40,483 nucleotides of DNA, taken from NCBI GenBank assembly GCA_009692535.1, contig SHYZ01000009.1:1-40483 (forward strand). The letters run 5' to 3'. Below, piece after piece: positions 9,755 through 17,321 of this stretch (positions within the stretch are counted from its first letter, which is position 1; each line of letters opens with the position of its first letter). The DNA comes from Myxococcales bacterium. Its GTDB lineage: Bacteria; Myxococcota_A; Polyangia; Haliangiales; SHYZ01. Below the pieces are notes generated by a model that worked only from the letters and a program-made list of their open reading frames with translations, made no database searches and was not told the origin of the DNA. A program made the position numbers and the translations under genes.

Positions 9755-10720
9755 ATGGCCGGTCTCGTGGAGCGCGCACGCGTCGCGACCGGCTCGCTGC
9801 TCACCGACAGTGCGTTCCGTGCGGCGGCGCTCGTGGGGCGGCTCCACCCCAATGCCCGCCCGGCGCGGTACGGCGTCGACGTCGTGCGCGACGTTGCGTA
9901 TGGCGGCGAGTCTGAGCACCGGCTCGACGTGTGGCGCCCGCGCACGCCCGGCCCGCACCCGGCGGTGCTCTACGTTCATGGCGGCGGCTTTCGCATCCTG
10001 TCGAAGGACACGCACTGGGTGATGGCGCTCGCGTTCGCACGGCGCGGCTACGTCGTGTTCAACGTCGACTATCGGCTCGCGCCGCGGCATCGCTTTCCCG
10101 CCGCGGTGCAGGACGTTTGCCGCGCGTATGAGTGGGTCGTCGCCAACGGCGCGCGGTACGGCGCGGAGGTCTCACGGCTCGTCGTCGCTGGCGAGTCGGC
10201 TGGTGCGAATCTCGCCGCGGTGCTCGCGATCGCCGCTTGCTATGAGCGTCCCGAGCCGTGGGCGCGCGCGGTCTATGCGACCGGCGTCGTGCCGAAGGTC
10301 TGCGTGCCGGCATGCGGCGTGCTGCAGGTGAGCGACGCGGCGCGCTTCTCACGCCGCCGCCGGCTCTCGACGTTTCTCAACGATCGGTTGGCCGAGGTCC
10401 AGCGGGCCTACCTCGGCGGCGTCGACGCGCTCGCGCTCCCCGGCGGCACCGACCTCGCCGATCCGCTGCTCCTCTTCGAGAGCGACACGCTGCCTGCGCG
10501 CCCGCTTCCGGCATTCTTCGCTGGCGTCGGCACACGCGATCCGCTGCTCGACGACACGCGCCGCCTCGAGGCCGCGCTCATGCGTCGCGGCGTCACCTGT
10601 CGCGCGAGTTACCACGAGGGTGAGGTCCACGCGTTTTTGGCGCTCGTCTTCCGGCGCGAGGCGAGACGCTACTGGCGCGAGCTCTTCGCGTTTCTCGACG
10701 AGCAGCTGCCCGTCACGTAG
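9755..10720 (+). CDS. alpha/beta hydrolase, HSL-family esterase/lipase
   Basis: 321 residues. The hormone-sensitive-lipase (GDXG) pattern is clear: oxyanion motif HGGG at 75-78, nucleophile Ser148 in AGESAGAN, Asp262 in GTRDPLLDD and His292 in EVHAFLAL. VDYRLAPRHRFPAAVQD between the first two motifs is also typical. These enzymes hydrolyse short- to medium-chain esters. No convincing signal peptide, so it is probably cytosolic. The start at 9755 is where the reading frame leaves the 57-bp gap shared with the divergent lipoprotein gene. It converges on the array of IgGFc-type genes. Confidence 0.93.
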   Translation: MAGLVERARVATGSLLTDSAFRAAALVGRLHPNARPARYGVDVVRDVAYGGESEHRLDVWRPRTPGPHPAVLYVHGGGFRILSKDTHWVMALAFARRGYVVFNVDYRLAPRHRFPAAVQDVCRAYEWVVANGARYGAEVSRLVVAGESAGANLAAVLAIAACYERPEPWARAVYATGVVPKVCVPACGVLQVSDAARFSRRRRLSTFLNDRLAEVQRAYLGGVDALALPGGTDLADPLLLFESDTLPARPLPAFFAGVGTRDPLLDDTRRLEAALMRRGVTCRASYHEGEVHAFLALVFRREARRYWRELFAFLDEQLPVT

Positions 10721-10725
10721 GCGGT

Positions 10726-10748
10726 GCGCGCCGCGGTCCGCCGCGCGC
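10726..10748. terminator. inverted repeat in a convergent gap, possible bidirectional terminator
   Basis: Outer arms GCGCGC (10726-10731 and 10743-10748) and inner arms GCGG/CCGC (10733-10736 and 10738-10741) flank a single central T, with one C/C mismatch between the arms. It fills the gap between the esterase stop and the stop of the last array gene. There is no T-run, so it is not a textbook intrinsic terminator. Confidence 0.4.
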
Positions 10749-12526
10749 TACTCGATTGTGATGGTCGCGAGGTCGAGGCCGCCCGGGTAGAAGTAGCTCG
10801 TGTACCGACCGTAGCCGTACACGCTGACGCCGAACGGCTCGTCGCCGGACATGGTGTGGTTGCCGTTGATGCCCGCGCCCAGCTCGACCTTGGCGACGCC
10901 GTAGCCTGAACCGCCGACCGCGATGAAGCCGGTGACGGCCGCTCCGTCGAGCACGATCGCTGCGCCGGTCGGAGCCGTGACGTTCACGTAGTTCACTTCG
11001 TAGTTGGTCGGCGCGTGAAAGAGGTAGCCCGTGCGGAACTGGTCGGTCGCCACCGCGAGCGCCATCGCAGGATCGCCGGTGTCGCCGCTGCCCGGCGCGT
11101 CCTGCCCCTCCATGTACTGCGCGACGAGGATCTTGTGGTTCGCCGTCACCTGGAAGTCGGCCGTGACCTGCTGCGTATGGATGAAGCTGCCGACCTCCGT
11201 GAGCAGTGTGGGCAGCGCAGGCTGCGGCGGGTCGTAGACGAGCGTCGTGTCTGGCTCGGTCGCGATGATCCGGACGACCTGCTCGCGTCCGTCGGGGCTG
11301 TCCGGTACCGCGGTTCGCACGACGAGGTACTTCGTTGAGAGTGACTCGATGGGGAACATCGACTCCTCGAGGTGATCACAGGCGTAGAACGCGTCCGGCA
11401 CGCGCGCACAGAAGTGCCCGCCGATCACCTGCACCGGCTTGTCGGCGCGCACCAGCGAGCCGGTCAGGTCACCGGTGAACGCCATGAGCTGGACGGCGTC
11501 GCCGCTGTTCAAGACGATCGACTGCGGTACGCCCGCGAAGAACGCCGGCGTGCCGATACCGTCCATCGTGTCGGCGCGCGTGGTCAGCTCGACGATCGTG
11601 CTGTCCTGTGTGGCGGTGACGGTGAGCTGGCTCGGCATCGTGAACAGGAGCGTGCTGGTGGCCGCATACGAGGCGACCACATAGTTCCCCGACCAGACGT
11701 TGGTCGGGAGCAGGAGCGAGGCGTCGTTGGTGCTGCTGAAGGTCATGCCGTCGGTGTAGTCGAGCGGGTTGAACTGGTAGACCGTGATCGGCTGCGTCGA
11801 GCGGAGGTGGTACGCGCCGCGCTCAGCGAACGCGCCTTGGTTCAACGGCCCGCCGCACGGCGGCTCCGCGCCACCGCAGGCCTTGAGCAGCGGCACCCAG
11901 GGCAGCGGCTGCACCGCGACGTTGCCCGGCGGGACGGTGAGGGTGATCGGCGCGGGCAGGGCGCCGTCCTCGATCGTGATCATCGCGGGCAGGCTGGTGG
12001 TGTTCGAGATCGCGACGGCGAATTCGAAGTTGGCCTCCACGGTGTTGCCGGTCACCGTGGGGTAGTACTCACAGCCGATGTAGGTCGTGCTCAGGTTTGC
12101 GCGCGTACAGGGGCCGGTGCAGAGGCCCGACTTGAAATCGCACAGCGAGCCCTGCACCGGGTCGCACACTTCGAGTTCGTAACCCGAGCCATCCGGCAGG
12201 CAGCGCTGCGAAGCCCCGTCGCTGGTGCAGACGCCGCTGCCGAGACGGCACGCGACGCAGCCGAGCAGCGCGTCGCACTCCATCGCGCAGGACTCCTGGT
12301 CGATCCACGCGCCGTCGACACAGATGACGACGGTGTTGCCATCGCAGCGCGTGACGCCGTCGACGAGACAATCGGGCGGCGGCGGGCCGGCGTCGTTGCG
12401 GGGGCCCGCGTCGCCGATGGGAGCCGCGTCGAGCGGCGTACCGTCGGGCAGGTCGCGCGGCCCACAGGCGACGATGGCGATGGAGAGCGCGAGTGCGAGG
12501 CTGGTGAACAACGTGCGTGTGGCCAT
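10748..12526 (-). CDS. IgGFc-binding-like lipoprotein, array copy A
   Basis: 592 residues, the last gene of the five-copy array. Signal peptide and lipobox IVAC (Cys21), then a Pro/Asp/Ala linker (about 22-52). A 13-cysteine module follows (about 53-140), starting CLVDGVTRCDGNTVVIC and ending LCTGPC. The rest matches the IgGFc_binding domain found in bacterial surface proteins and mammalian FCGBP: LSTTYIGCEYYPTV, AYHLRSTQPITVYQFNPLDY, LLLPTNVWSGNYV, GSLVRADKPVQVIGGHFC, CDHLEESMFPIESLSTKYLV and a conserved C-terminus ending TSYFYPGGLDLATITIE. AAGGAG (12535-12540) precedes the ATG. It is the most divergent intact copy (YFYPGG where B, D and E have YWYPGG). Likely an outer-membrane or surface lipoprotein; IgG binding itself is not implied. 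Confidence 0.9.
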   Translation of the reverse strand: MATRTLFTSLALALSIAIVACGPRDLPDGTPLDAAPIGDAGPRNDAGPPPPDCLVDGVTRCDGNTVVICVDGAWIDQESCAMECDALLGCVACRLGSGVCTSDGASQRCLPDGSGYELEVCDPVQGSLCDFKSGLCTGPCTRANLSTTYIGCEYYPTVTGNTVEANFEFAVAISNTTSLPAMITIEDGALPAPITLTVPPGNVAVQPLPWVPLLKACGGAEPPCGGPLNQGAFAERGAYHLRSTQPITVYQFNPLDYTDGMTFSSTNDASLLLPTNVWSGNYVVASYAATSTLLFTMPSQLTVTATQDSTIVELTTRADTMDGIGTPAFFAGVPQSIVLNSGDAVQLMAFTGDLTGSLVRADKPVQVIGGHFCARVPDAFYACDHLEESMFPIESLSTKYLVVRTAVPDSPDGREQVVRIIATEPDTTLVYDPPQPALPTLLTEVGSFIHTQQVTADFQVTANHKILVAQYMEGQDAPGSGDTGDPAMALAVATDQFRTGYLFHAPTNYEVNYVNVTAPTGAAIVLDGAAVTGFIAVGGSGYGVAKVELGAGINGNHTMSGDEPFGVSVYGYGRYTSYFYPGGLDLATITIE

Positions 12527-12552
12527 GGGAACCGCTCCTTAGTTGTGGCGCG

Positions 12553-14289
12553 CTACTCGATCGGGATCGTCGCGAGGTCGAGACCGCCCGGGTACCAGTA
12601 GCTGGTGTACTGGCCGTAGCCGTAGACGCTGATGCCGAACAGCGCGTCGCCGGTAATCGTGTGGTTGCCGTTCACACCCTGTCCGAGCTGCACCTTGGCG
12701 ACGCCGAAGCCCGAGCCGCCGACCGGCACAAAGCCACCGACCGGCGCACCGTCGAGCGTGATCGCAGCACCCGTCGGCGCGGTCACGTTGACGTAGTTCA
12801 GCTCGTAGTTCGTCGGTGCGTGGAAGAGGTAGCGCGTGCGGTACTGGTCCGTCGCGACCGCGAGGGCCATCGCCGGATCGCCGGTGCCGCCGCTGCCGGG
12901 CGCGAACTGCCCCTCCATGTACTGCGCGACGAGGACCCGCTTGTCGGTGGTGATCTGGAAGTCGCTCGCGTTCTGCTGCGTCTCGAGGAAGGCACCCTCG
13001 TAGCGAAGCGTCGTCGGCAGCAGCGGCTGCGGCGGATCGTAGACGAGCGTGGTGTCGGCCTCCGTCGCGATGATGCGGACGACCTGCTCGCGCCCCTTCG
13101 GGGCAATCGGCACTGCGGGGCTGGTGACGACGTACTTGGTCGAGAGCGTCGCGACCGGGAACATCGACTCCTCGATGTGGTCGCACGCGGCGTAGCCCCA
13201 TGGCACCATCGCGCAGTAGTGGCCGCTGATGACCTGCACCGGTCGGTCGGCGTAGATCAGCGAGCCGGTGAGGTCGCCGGCCGGCGCCATGAGCTGCAGC
13301 GCGTCGCCGCGGTGTAGTCCCACCGATTGGGGAACCCCGACGGCAAATGGTGGCGAGCCGAGGCCGCCGGGCGTGTTCGCGCGGGTGGTGATGGTGACGG
13401 TCGTGTCGTTCGCTAGCGCGGTGATCGCAAGCTGACTCGGCCAAGGCGCGACGCCGGTCCAGGAGGCGTGCGATGCGGTGACGTACCGCCCCGACCAGAC
13501 GTGGGTCGGCAGCAGCAGGGAGGCATCGTTGGAGTAGCTTAAGCGGTCGCCTAGTTTGTAGTCGAGCGGGCTGAACTGGTAGACGGAGATCGGCTGCGTC
13601 GAGCGGAGGTGGTAGGCGCCGCGGGTGACTAGCGCGCCACTGTTTTGTGCAGCACCGCAGTCGATGACGTCGCGGTCGGGGCAGGCCTTGAGCGCGTGGA
13701 CCCACGGGATCCGCTGCACGACGAGGTCGCGCGGCGCCACCATCAGCGCAAGCGGAGCGAGCAGCGCGCCGTCCTCGATCACGATCTGGGCGACCGTGTC
13801 GCCTTGGTTCGAGAGCACCACCGCGAATTCGAAGTCAGCGGGGACAGCGTTCCCGGTCACCGTCGGGAAATACTCGCACCCGAGGTAGCTCGTGCCGAGG
13901 TTGTCGCGTGCGCAGGGGCCGGTGCAGCGGCCGGTTGCGAGGTCGCAGCTCGAGCCCTGCACGGGATCGCAGGCCTCGAGTTCGTGGCCCGAGCCGTCGG
14001 GCAGGCAGCGCTCCGAGTCGCCGTCGCGGGTGCAGACGGCGGTGCCGGGCGGGCAGGCCACGCAGCCGAGCGTGGCATCGCAGGTTGTCGCGCAACGCTC
14101 CGCGTCGGCCCACGCGCCGTCGCGACAGACCACGAGCAGCGTGCCGTCGCAGCGGGTGGTGCCGTCGACGAGGCAGGCGCCCGACGGCGGAGCGGAGTCG
14201 ACCTGCGCGCCGCCGTCCTCGGGAAGCTGGTCGGAGCCGCAGGCGACCAGGAGCGACAGGAGGAGGGCGAGCGGGAAGCGGAGGGGCAT
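12553..14289 (-). CDS. IgGFc-binding-like lipoprotein, array copy B
   Basis: 578 residues. Lipobox LVAC (Cys17) followed by GSDQLPEDGG. The 13-Cys module runs from CLVDGTTRCDGTLLVVC to RCTGPC (about 40-130), with the same cysteine order as copies A, D and E. The IgGFc-type domain begins DNLGTSYLGCEYFPTVTGN and ends SYWYPGGLDLATIPIE. Copy B has its own central segment (ASHASWTGVAPWPSQLAITAL), so the middle of the domain diverges while both ends are conserved. Its last ~170 bases are almost the same as those of copy D. Gaps are 26 bp to copy A downstream and 12 bp to the broken copy C upstream, consistent with one transcript. Confidence 0.9.
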   Translation of the reverse strand: MPLRFPLALLLSLLVACGSDQLPEDGGAQVDSAPPSGACLVDGTTRCDGTLLVVCRDGAWADAERCATTCDATLGCVACPPGTAVCTRDGDSERCLPDGSGHELEACDPVQGSSCDLATGRCTGPCARDNLGTSYLGCEYFPTVTGNAVPADFEFAVVLSNQGDTVAQIVIEDGALLAPLALMVAPRDLVVQRIPWVHALKACPDRDVIDCGAAQNSGALVTRGAYHLRSTQPISVYQFSPLDYKLGDRLSYSNDASLLLPTHVWSGRYVTASHASWTGVAPWPSQLAITALANDTTVTITTRANTPGGLGSPPFAVGVPQSVGLHRGDALQLMAPAGDLTGSLIYADRPVQVISGHYCAMVPWGYAACDHIEESMFPVATLSTKYVVTSPAVPIAPKGREQVVRIIATEADTTLVYDPPQPLLPTTLRYEGAFLETQQNASDFQITTDKRVLVAQYMEGQFAPGSGGTGDPAMALAVATDQYRTRYLFHAPTNYELNYVNVTAPTGAAITLDGAPVGGFVPVGGSGFGVAKVQLGQGVNGNHTITGDALFGISVYGYGQYTSYWYPGGLDLATIPIE

Positions 14290-14301
14290 GGGAGGTGGCG
14301 C

Positions 14302-15541
14302 TCACTCAATCGGGAACGTCGGGAGCTTGAAGCCGCCCGCGAACCAGTAGCTAGTGTACTGCCCGTAGCCGTAGACGCTGATGCCGAACGGCTGGTCGGA
14401 GGACATGGCGTGGTTGCCGTTGCCGCCCGAATCGAGCTCGACCTTGGCGACGCCGAAGCCCGAGCCGCCCACCGGCATGAAGCCGCCGACCGCCGCGCCG
14501 TCGAGCAGCACGGTCGCGCCCATCGGCTCCGTTACGTTCACGTAGCTCACCTCGAAGTCCGGCGGCGCGTGGAAGAGGTAGCTCGTGAGGTACTGCTCGG
14601 GCGACACCACGAGCGCCATCGCAGGGTCGCCAGCGCTCATGGCGCCGCCCCGGCCGCTCTGCCCTTCCATGTACTGCACGACCACGATCCTTCGGTTCGC
14701 GGTGACCTAGAAGTCGACGCCGAGCTGCGACGCCTCGACAAAGCTGCCGGCAGCCGCGATGTGGGTCGGAAGGTCCTGCGGCGGGTCGTACACGAGTTCG
14801 GTGTCGGGCTCGGTCGCGATGATGCGTACGGCCTGCTCGCGTCCCGCGGGGAGCTCTGGCAGCGCAGGCGTCGCGACGACGTACCGCGTGGCGAGCGTCT
14901 CGAGGGGGAGCATCACCTCGTGGATGTGGTCGCACGCACCGTGGACTGGCTCAATCGCAAGCCCATGACGTAGTCGAGTGGGTTGAATTGGTAGACGACG
15001 ACCGGCTTTGTCGAGCGGAGGTGATAGGCGCCACGCGCGGCGAGCGTGCCGGTGTTCTGTGGCGGACCACACTCACTGCCGCCGGGGCACGCCTTGAGCG
15101 CGAGCACCCACGGGATCCGCTGCACCACGACATCCCTCGGCGCCACCCAGAGCGTGACCGGCGCAGCGAGGGCGCCACCCTCGATCGTTACCTCCGTCGG
15201 CGTGCTCGCCGGGTTCGCGATCGCGACAGCGAACCGAAAGCCACCCAGCACGGGGTTGGCAGTCACCGTCGGGAAGTACTCGCAGCCGATGGAGCTCGCA
15301 GCCGATGGAGCTCGCAGCCGATGGAGCTCGCAGCCGATGGAGGTCGCGGCGATGCTGCGCTCGTCGCACGGGTTGGCGTCGGGTGCCGCTGGCGGGCCGG
15401 CGTCGACCGGTGCGCCAACCACTACGCTGGCGTCGATGCGCGGAACCGTGCCGTGGGGCAGCTCGGCGGGGCCGCAGGTCAGGCGGTCGCCGCGAGCGCG
15501 ACGCCGAAGACTTGCATGCGGAGGCGCAAGCGCAACGCCAT
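14302..15541 (-). pseudogene. decayed IgGFc-binding-like gene, array copy C
   Basis: A relic of the same gene family, with five visible lesions in reading order. (1) The ATG at 15541 opens a signal peptide, but a frameshift near 15480 puts TCGPAELPHGT in another frame. (2) The whole 13-Cys module is missing; NPCDERS passes almost directly to the SIGCEYFPTV motif. (3) The SIGC codons are expanded into four 16-bp repeats (15282-15345), a period that is not a multiple of three. (4) After QFNPLDY about 124 residues are lost and the frame changes, resuming at ACDHIHEVMLPLETLATRYV. (5) A TAG at 14707-14709 stands where the other copies have Gln in DFQVTAN. The C-terminus (SVYGYGQYTSYW) is still recognisable. 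Gaps to its neighbours remain short, so the operon is physically continuous. Confidence 0.88.
15282..15345. repeat. 16-bp tandem repeat x4 inside array copy C
   Basis: Unit GCAGCCGATGGAGCTC at 15282, 15298 and 15314, with a fourth copy at 15330 that has one mismatch (GGTC end). It matches the conserved codons for SYIGC in the intact paralogues, where the plus strand reads GCAGCCGATGTAGCTC once. It arose within coding sequence and, at 16 bp, breaks the frame. Confidence 0.9.
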
Positions 15542-15548
15542 CGTCGCG

Positions 15549-17300
15549 CTACTCGATCGGGATGGTCGCGAGGTCGAGGCCGCCGGGGTACCAGTAGCTG
15601 GTGTACTGGCCGTAGCCGTAGACGCTGATGCCGAACAGCGCGTCGCCGGTCATCGTGTGGTTGCCGTTCACGCCCTGACCGAGCTGCACCTTGGCGACGC
15701 CGAAGCCCGAGCCGCCCACCGGCATGAAGCCGCCGACCGGCGCGCCGTCGAGTAGGACCGTGGCACCCATCGGCGCGGTCACGTTGACGTAGTTGGTCTC
15801 GTAGTTCGTCGGCGCGTGGAAGAGGTAGCTCTGGCGGTACTGGTCGGTCGCGACCGCGAGCGCCATCGCCGGATCGCCGGTGCCGCCGCTGCCGGGCGCG
15901 TCCTGCCCCTCCATGTACTGCGCGACGAGGATCTTGTGGTTCGCGGTGACGTGGAAGTCGGTGCCGTGGCGCGGGATGTCGAGGAAGCTACCCGTCGCGC
16001 CGAGGTTGGTCGGCAAGGACTGCGGCGGGTCGTAGGTGAGCGTCGTGTCGGGCTGCGTCGCGACGATGCGGACCACCTGCTCGCGTCCGCCGGGGCTCGC
16101 CGGCACCGCCGGCATCGCGACGACGTACTTGGTCGAGAGCGTCTCGATCGGGAACATCGATTCCTCGAGGTGGTCGCACGCGGCGAAGCCGTGCGGCATT
16201 TGCGTGCAGTAGTGCCCGCCGATCACCTGCACCGGCCGGTCGGCCTGCACGACGGAGCCGGTGAGATCGCCGCTGGTGGTCATGAGCTGCAGCACGTCGC
16301 CGCTTCCGAGCGAGACAGACTGCGGCACGCCGGCGGTGAACGGCGGCGAGCCAAAGCCGCCGGGGGTGCTGGCGCGCGTGTTCACCGAAACGGTGGTGCC
16401 GTCGTGCATCGCGGTGATCGCGATGAGGCCCGGGAGCTGGAAGCCGGGGACGACGAACGCCGGGTACGCCGCGGCGACGTAGTTCCCCGACCAGACGTTG
16501 GTCGGCAGCAGCAGCGACGCGTCGTTGGTGTAGCTAAAGATCCCGCCGGTCGCGTAGTCGAGCGGGTTGAACTGGTAGACGGTGACCGGCTGCGTCGAGC
16601 GGAGGTGGTACGCGCCGCGCCGTGCGAGCGCGCCGTTGTTCTGCTGCGCGCCGCACTCGACGATGAACGGATCGCCAAACGAGAACTGGGTGCAGGCCTT
16701 GAGCGCCTCGACCCACGGCAGCCGCTGCACAACGACATCGCCGGGCGCGACCATCACCGTCATCGGCCCGCCGAGCGCGCCGTTCTCGATCGTGACCTGC
16801 GCGACCGAGCTCGAGGTGTTGGAGATTGCCACCGCGAACTGGAAGTCGGAGAGCACCTCGTTCGCGGTCACCGTCGGGAAGTAGTCGCAGCCGATGTAGC
16901 TCGTGCCGAGGTTGTTCTTGGAGCAGGGGCCGGTGCAGACGCCCGACTTGAAGTCGCACATCGAACCTTGTGTTGCGTCGCAGCTCTCGATCTCAAAGCC
17001 CGAGCCGTCGGGCAGACAGCGCTGCGATTCACCGCCACTGTTGCAGACGCCGCTGCCGGGGCGGCAGGTCACGCAGCCGCGTGCGGGATCGCACTCCAGG
17101 CCGCAGACCTGCTGCTCGGCCCACTCGCCGGCGCGGCAGACGAGCAGGGTCTTGCCGTCGCACGCGGTGATGCCGTCGACGTTGCAAGCGGGGAGCGGCG
17201 TGCTGCCGTCGGTGCGGCCGCCGTCGGGGAGTTGGCCGGGGCCGCAGGCGGCGACGGCGAGTGCGAACGCGAAGGCGAAGGCGAAGGCTGAGATGCGCAC
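15549..17300 (-). CDS. IgGFc-binding-like lipoprotein, array copy D
   Basis: 583 residues from a GTG at 17300, with AAGGAG six bases before it. The signal peptide is unusual: four Phe-Ala pairs from a GAAGGC repeat, then lipobox VAAC (Cys19) and GPGQLPDGGR. The 13-Cys module spans about 37-125 (CNVDGITACDGKTLLVC to VCTGPC). The IgGFc-type domain starts NNLGTSYIGCDYFPTVTANE and includes AYHLRSTQPVTVYQFNPLDY, VQADRPVQVIGGHYC, CDHLEESMFPIETLSTKYVV and the C-terminal SYWYPGGLDLATIPIE. Compared with A, B and E the loop after VEALKAC is longer (TQFSFGDPFIVECG). Copy C begins 7 bp downstream; copy E ends 21 bp upstream. Confidence 0.9.
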   Translation of the reverse strand: MRISAFAFAFAFALAVAACGPGQLPDGGRTDGSTPLPACNVDGITACDGKTLLVCRAGEWAEQQVCGLECDPARGCVTCRPGSGVCNSGGESQRCLPDGSGFEIESCDATQGSMCDFKSGVCTGPCSKNNLGTSYIGCDYFPTVTANEVLSDFQFAVAISNTSSSVAQVTIENGALGGPMTVMVAPGDVVVQRLPWVEALKACTQFSFGDPFIVECGAQQNNGALARRGAYHLRSTQPVTVYQFNPLDYATGGIFSYTNDASLLLPTNVWSGNYVAAAYPAFVVPGFQLPGLIAITAMHDGTTVSVNTRASTPGGFGSPPFTAGVPQSVSLGSGDVLQLMTTSGDLTGSVVQADRPVQVIGGHYCTQMPHGFAACDHLEESMFPIETLSTKYVVAMPAVPASPGGREQVVRIVATQPDTTLTYDPPQSLPTNLGATGSFLDIPRHGTDFHVTANHKILVAQYMEGQDAPGSGGTGDPAMALAVATDQYRQSYLFHAPTNYETNYVNVTAPMGATVLLDGAPVGGFMPVGGSGFGVAKVQLGQGVNGNHTMTGDALFGISVYGYGQYTSYWYPGGLDLATIPIE

Positions 17301-17321
17301 GGGAAGCTCCTTGCGAGGGCG

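Noticed and set aside
11372-12601. Open frame of ~409 codons on the plus strand inside array copy A
   Set aside because: Similar antisense frames recur under copies B, C and D because the paralogues share sequence. They have low-complexity composition and no start context.
14302-15541. Array copy C as two or three separate small genes or a programmed frameshift
   Set aside because: Five independent lesions, including loss of an essential-looking module and a frame-breaking repeat, fit decay better than recoding.
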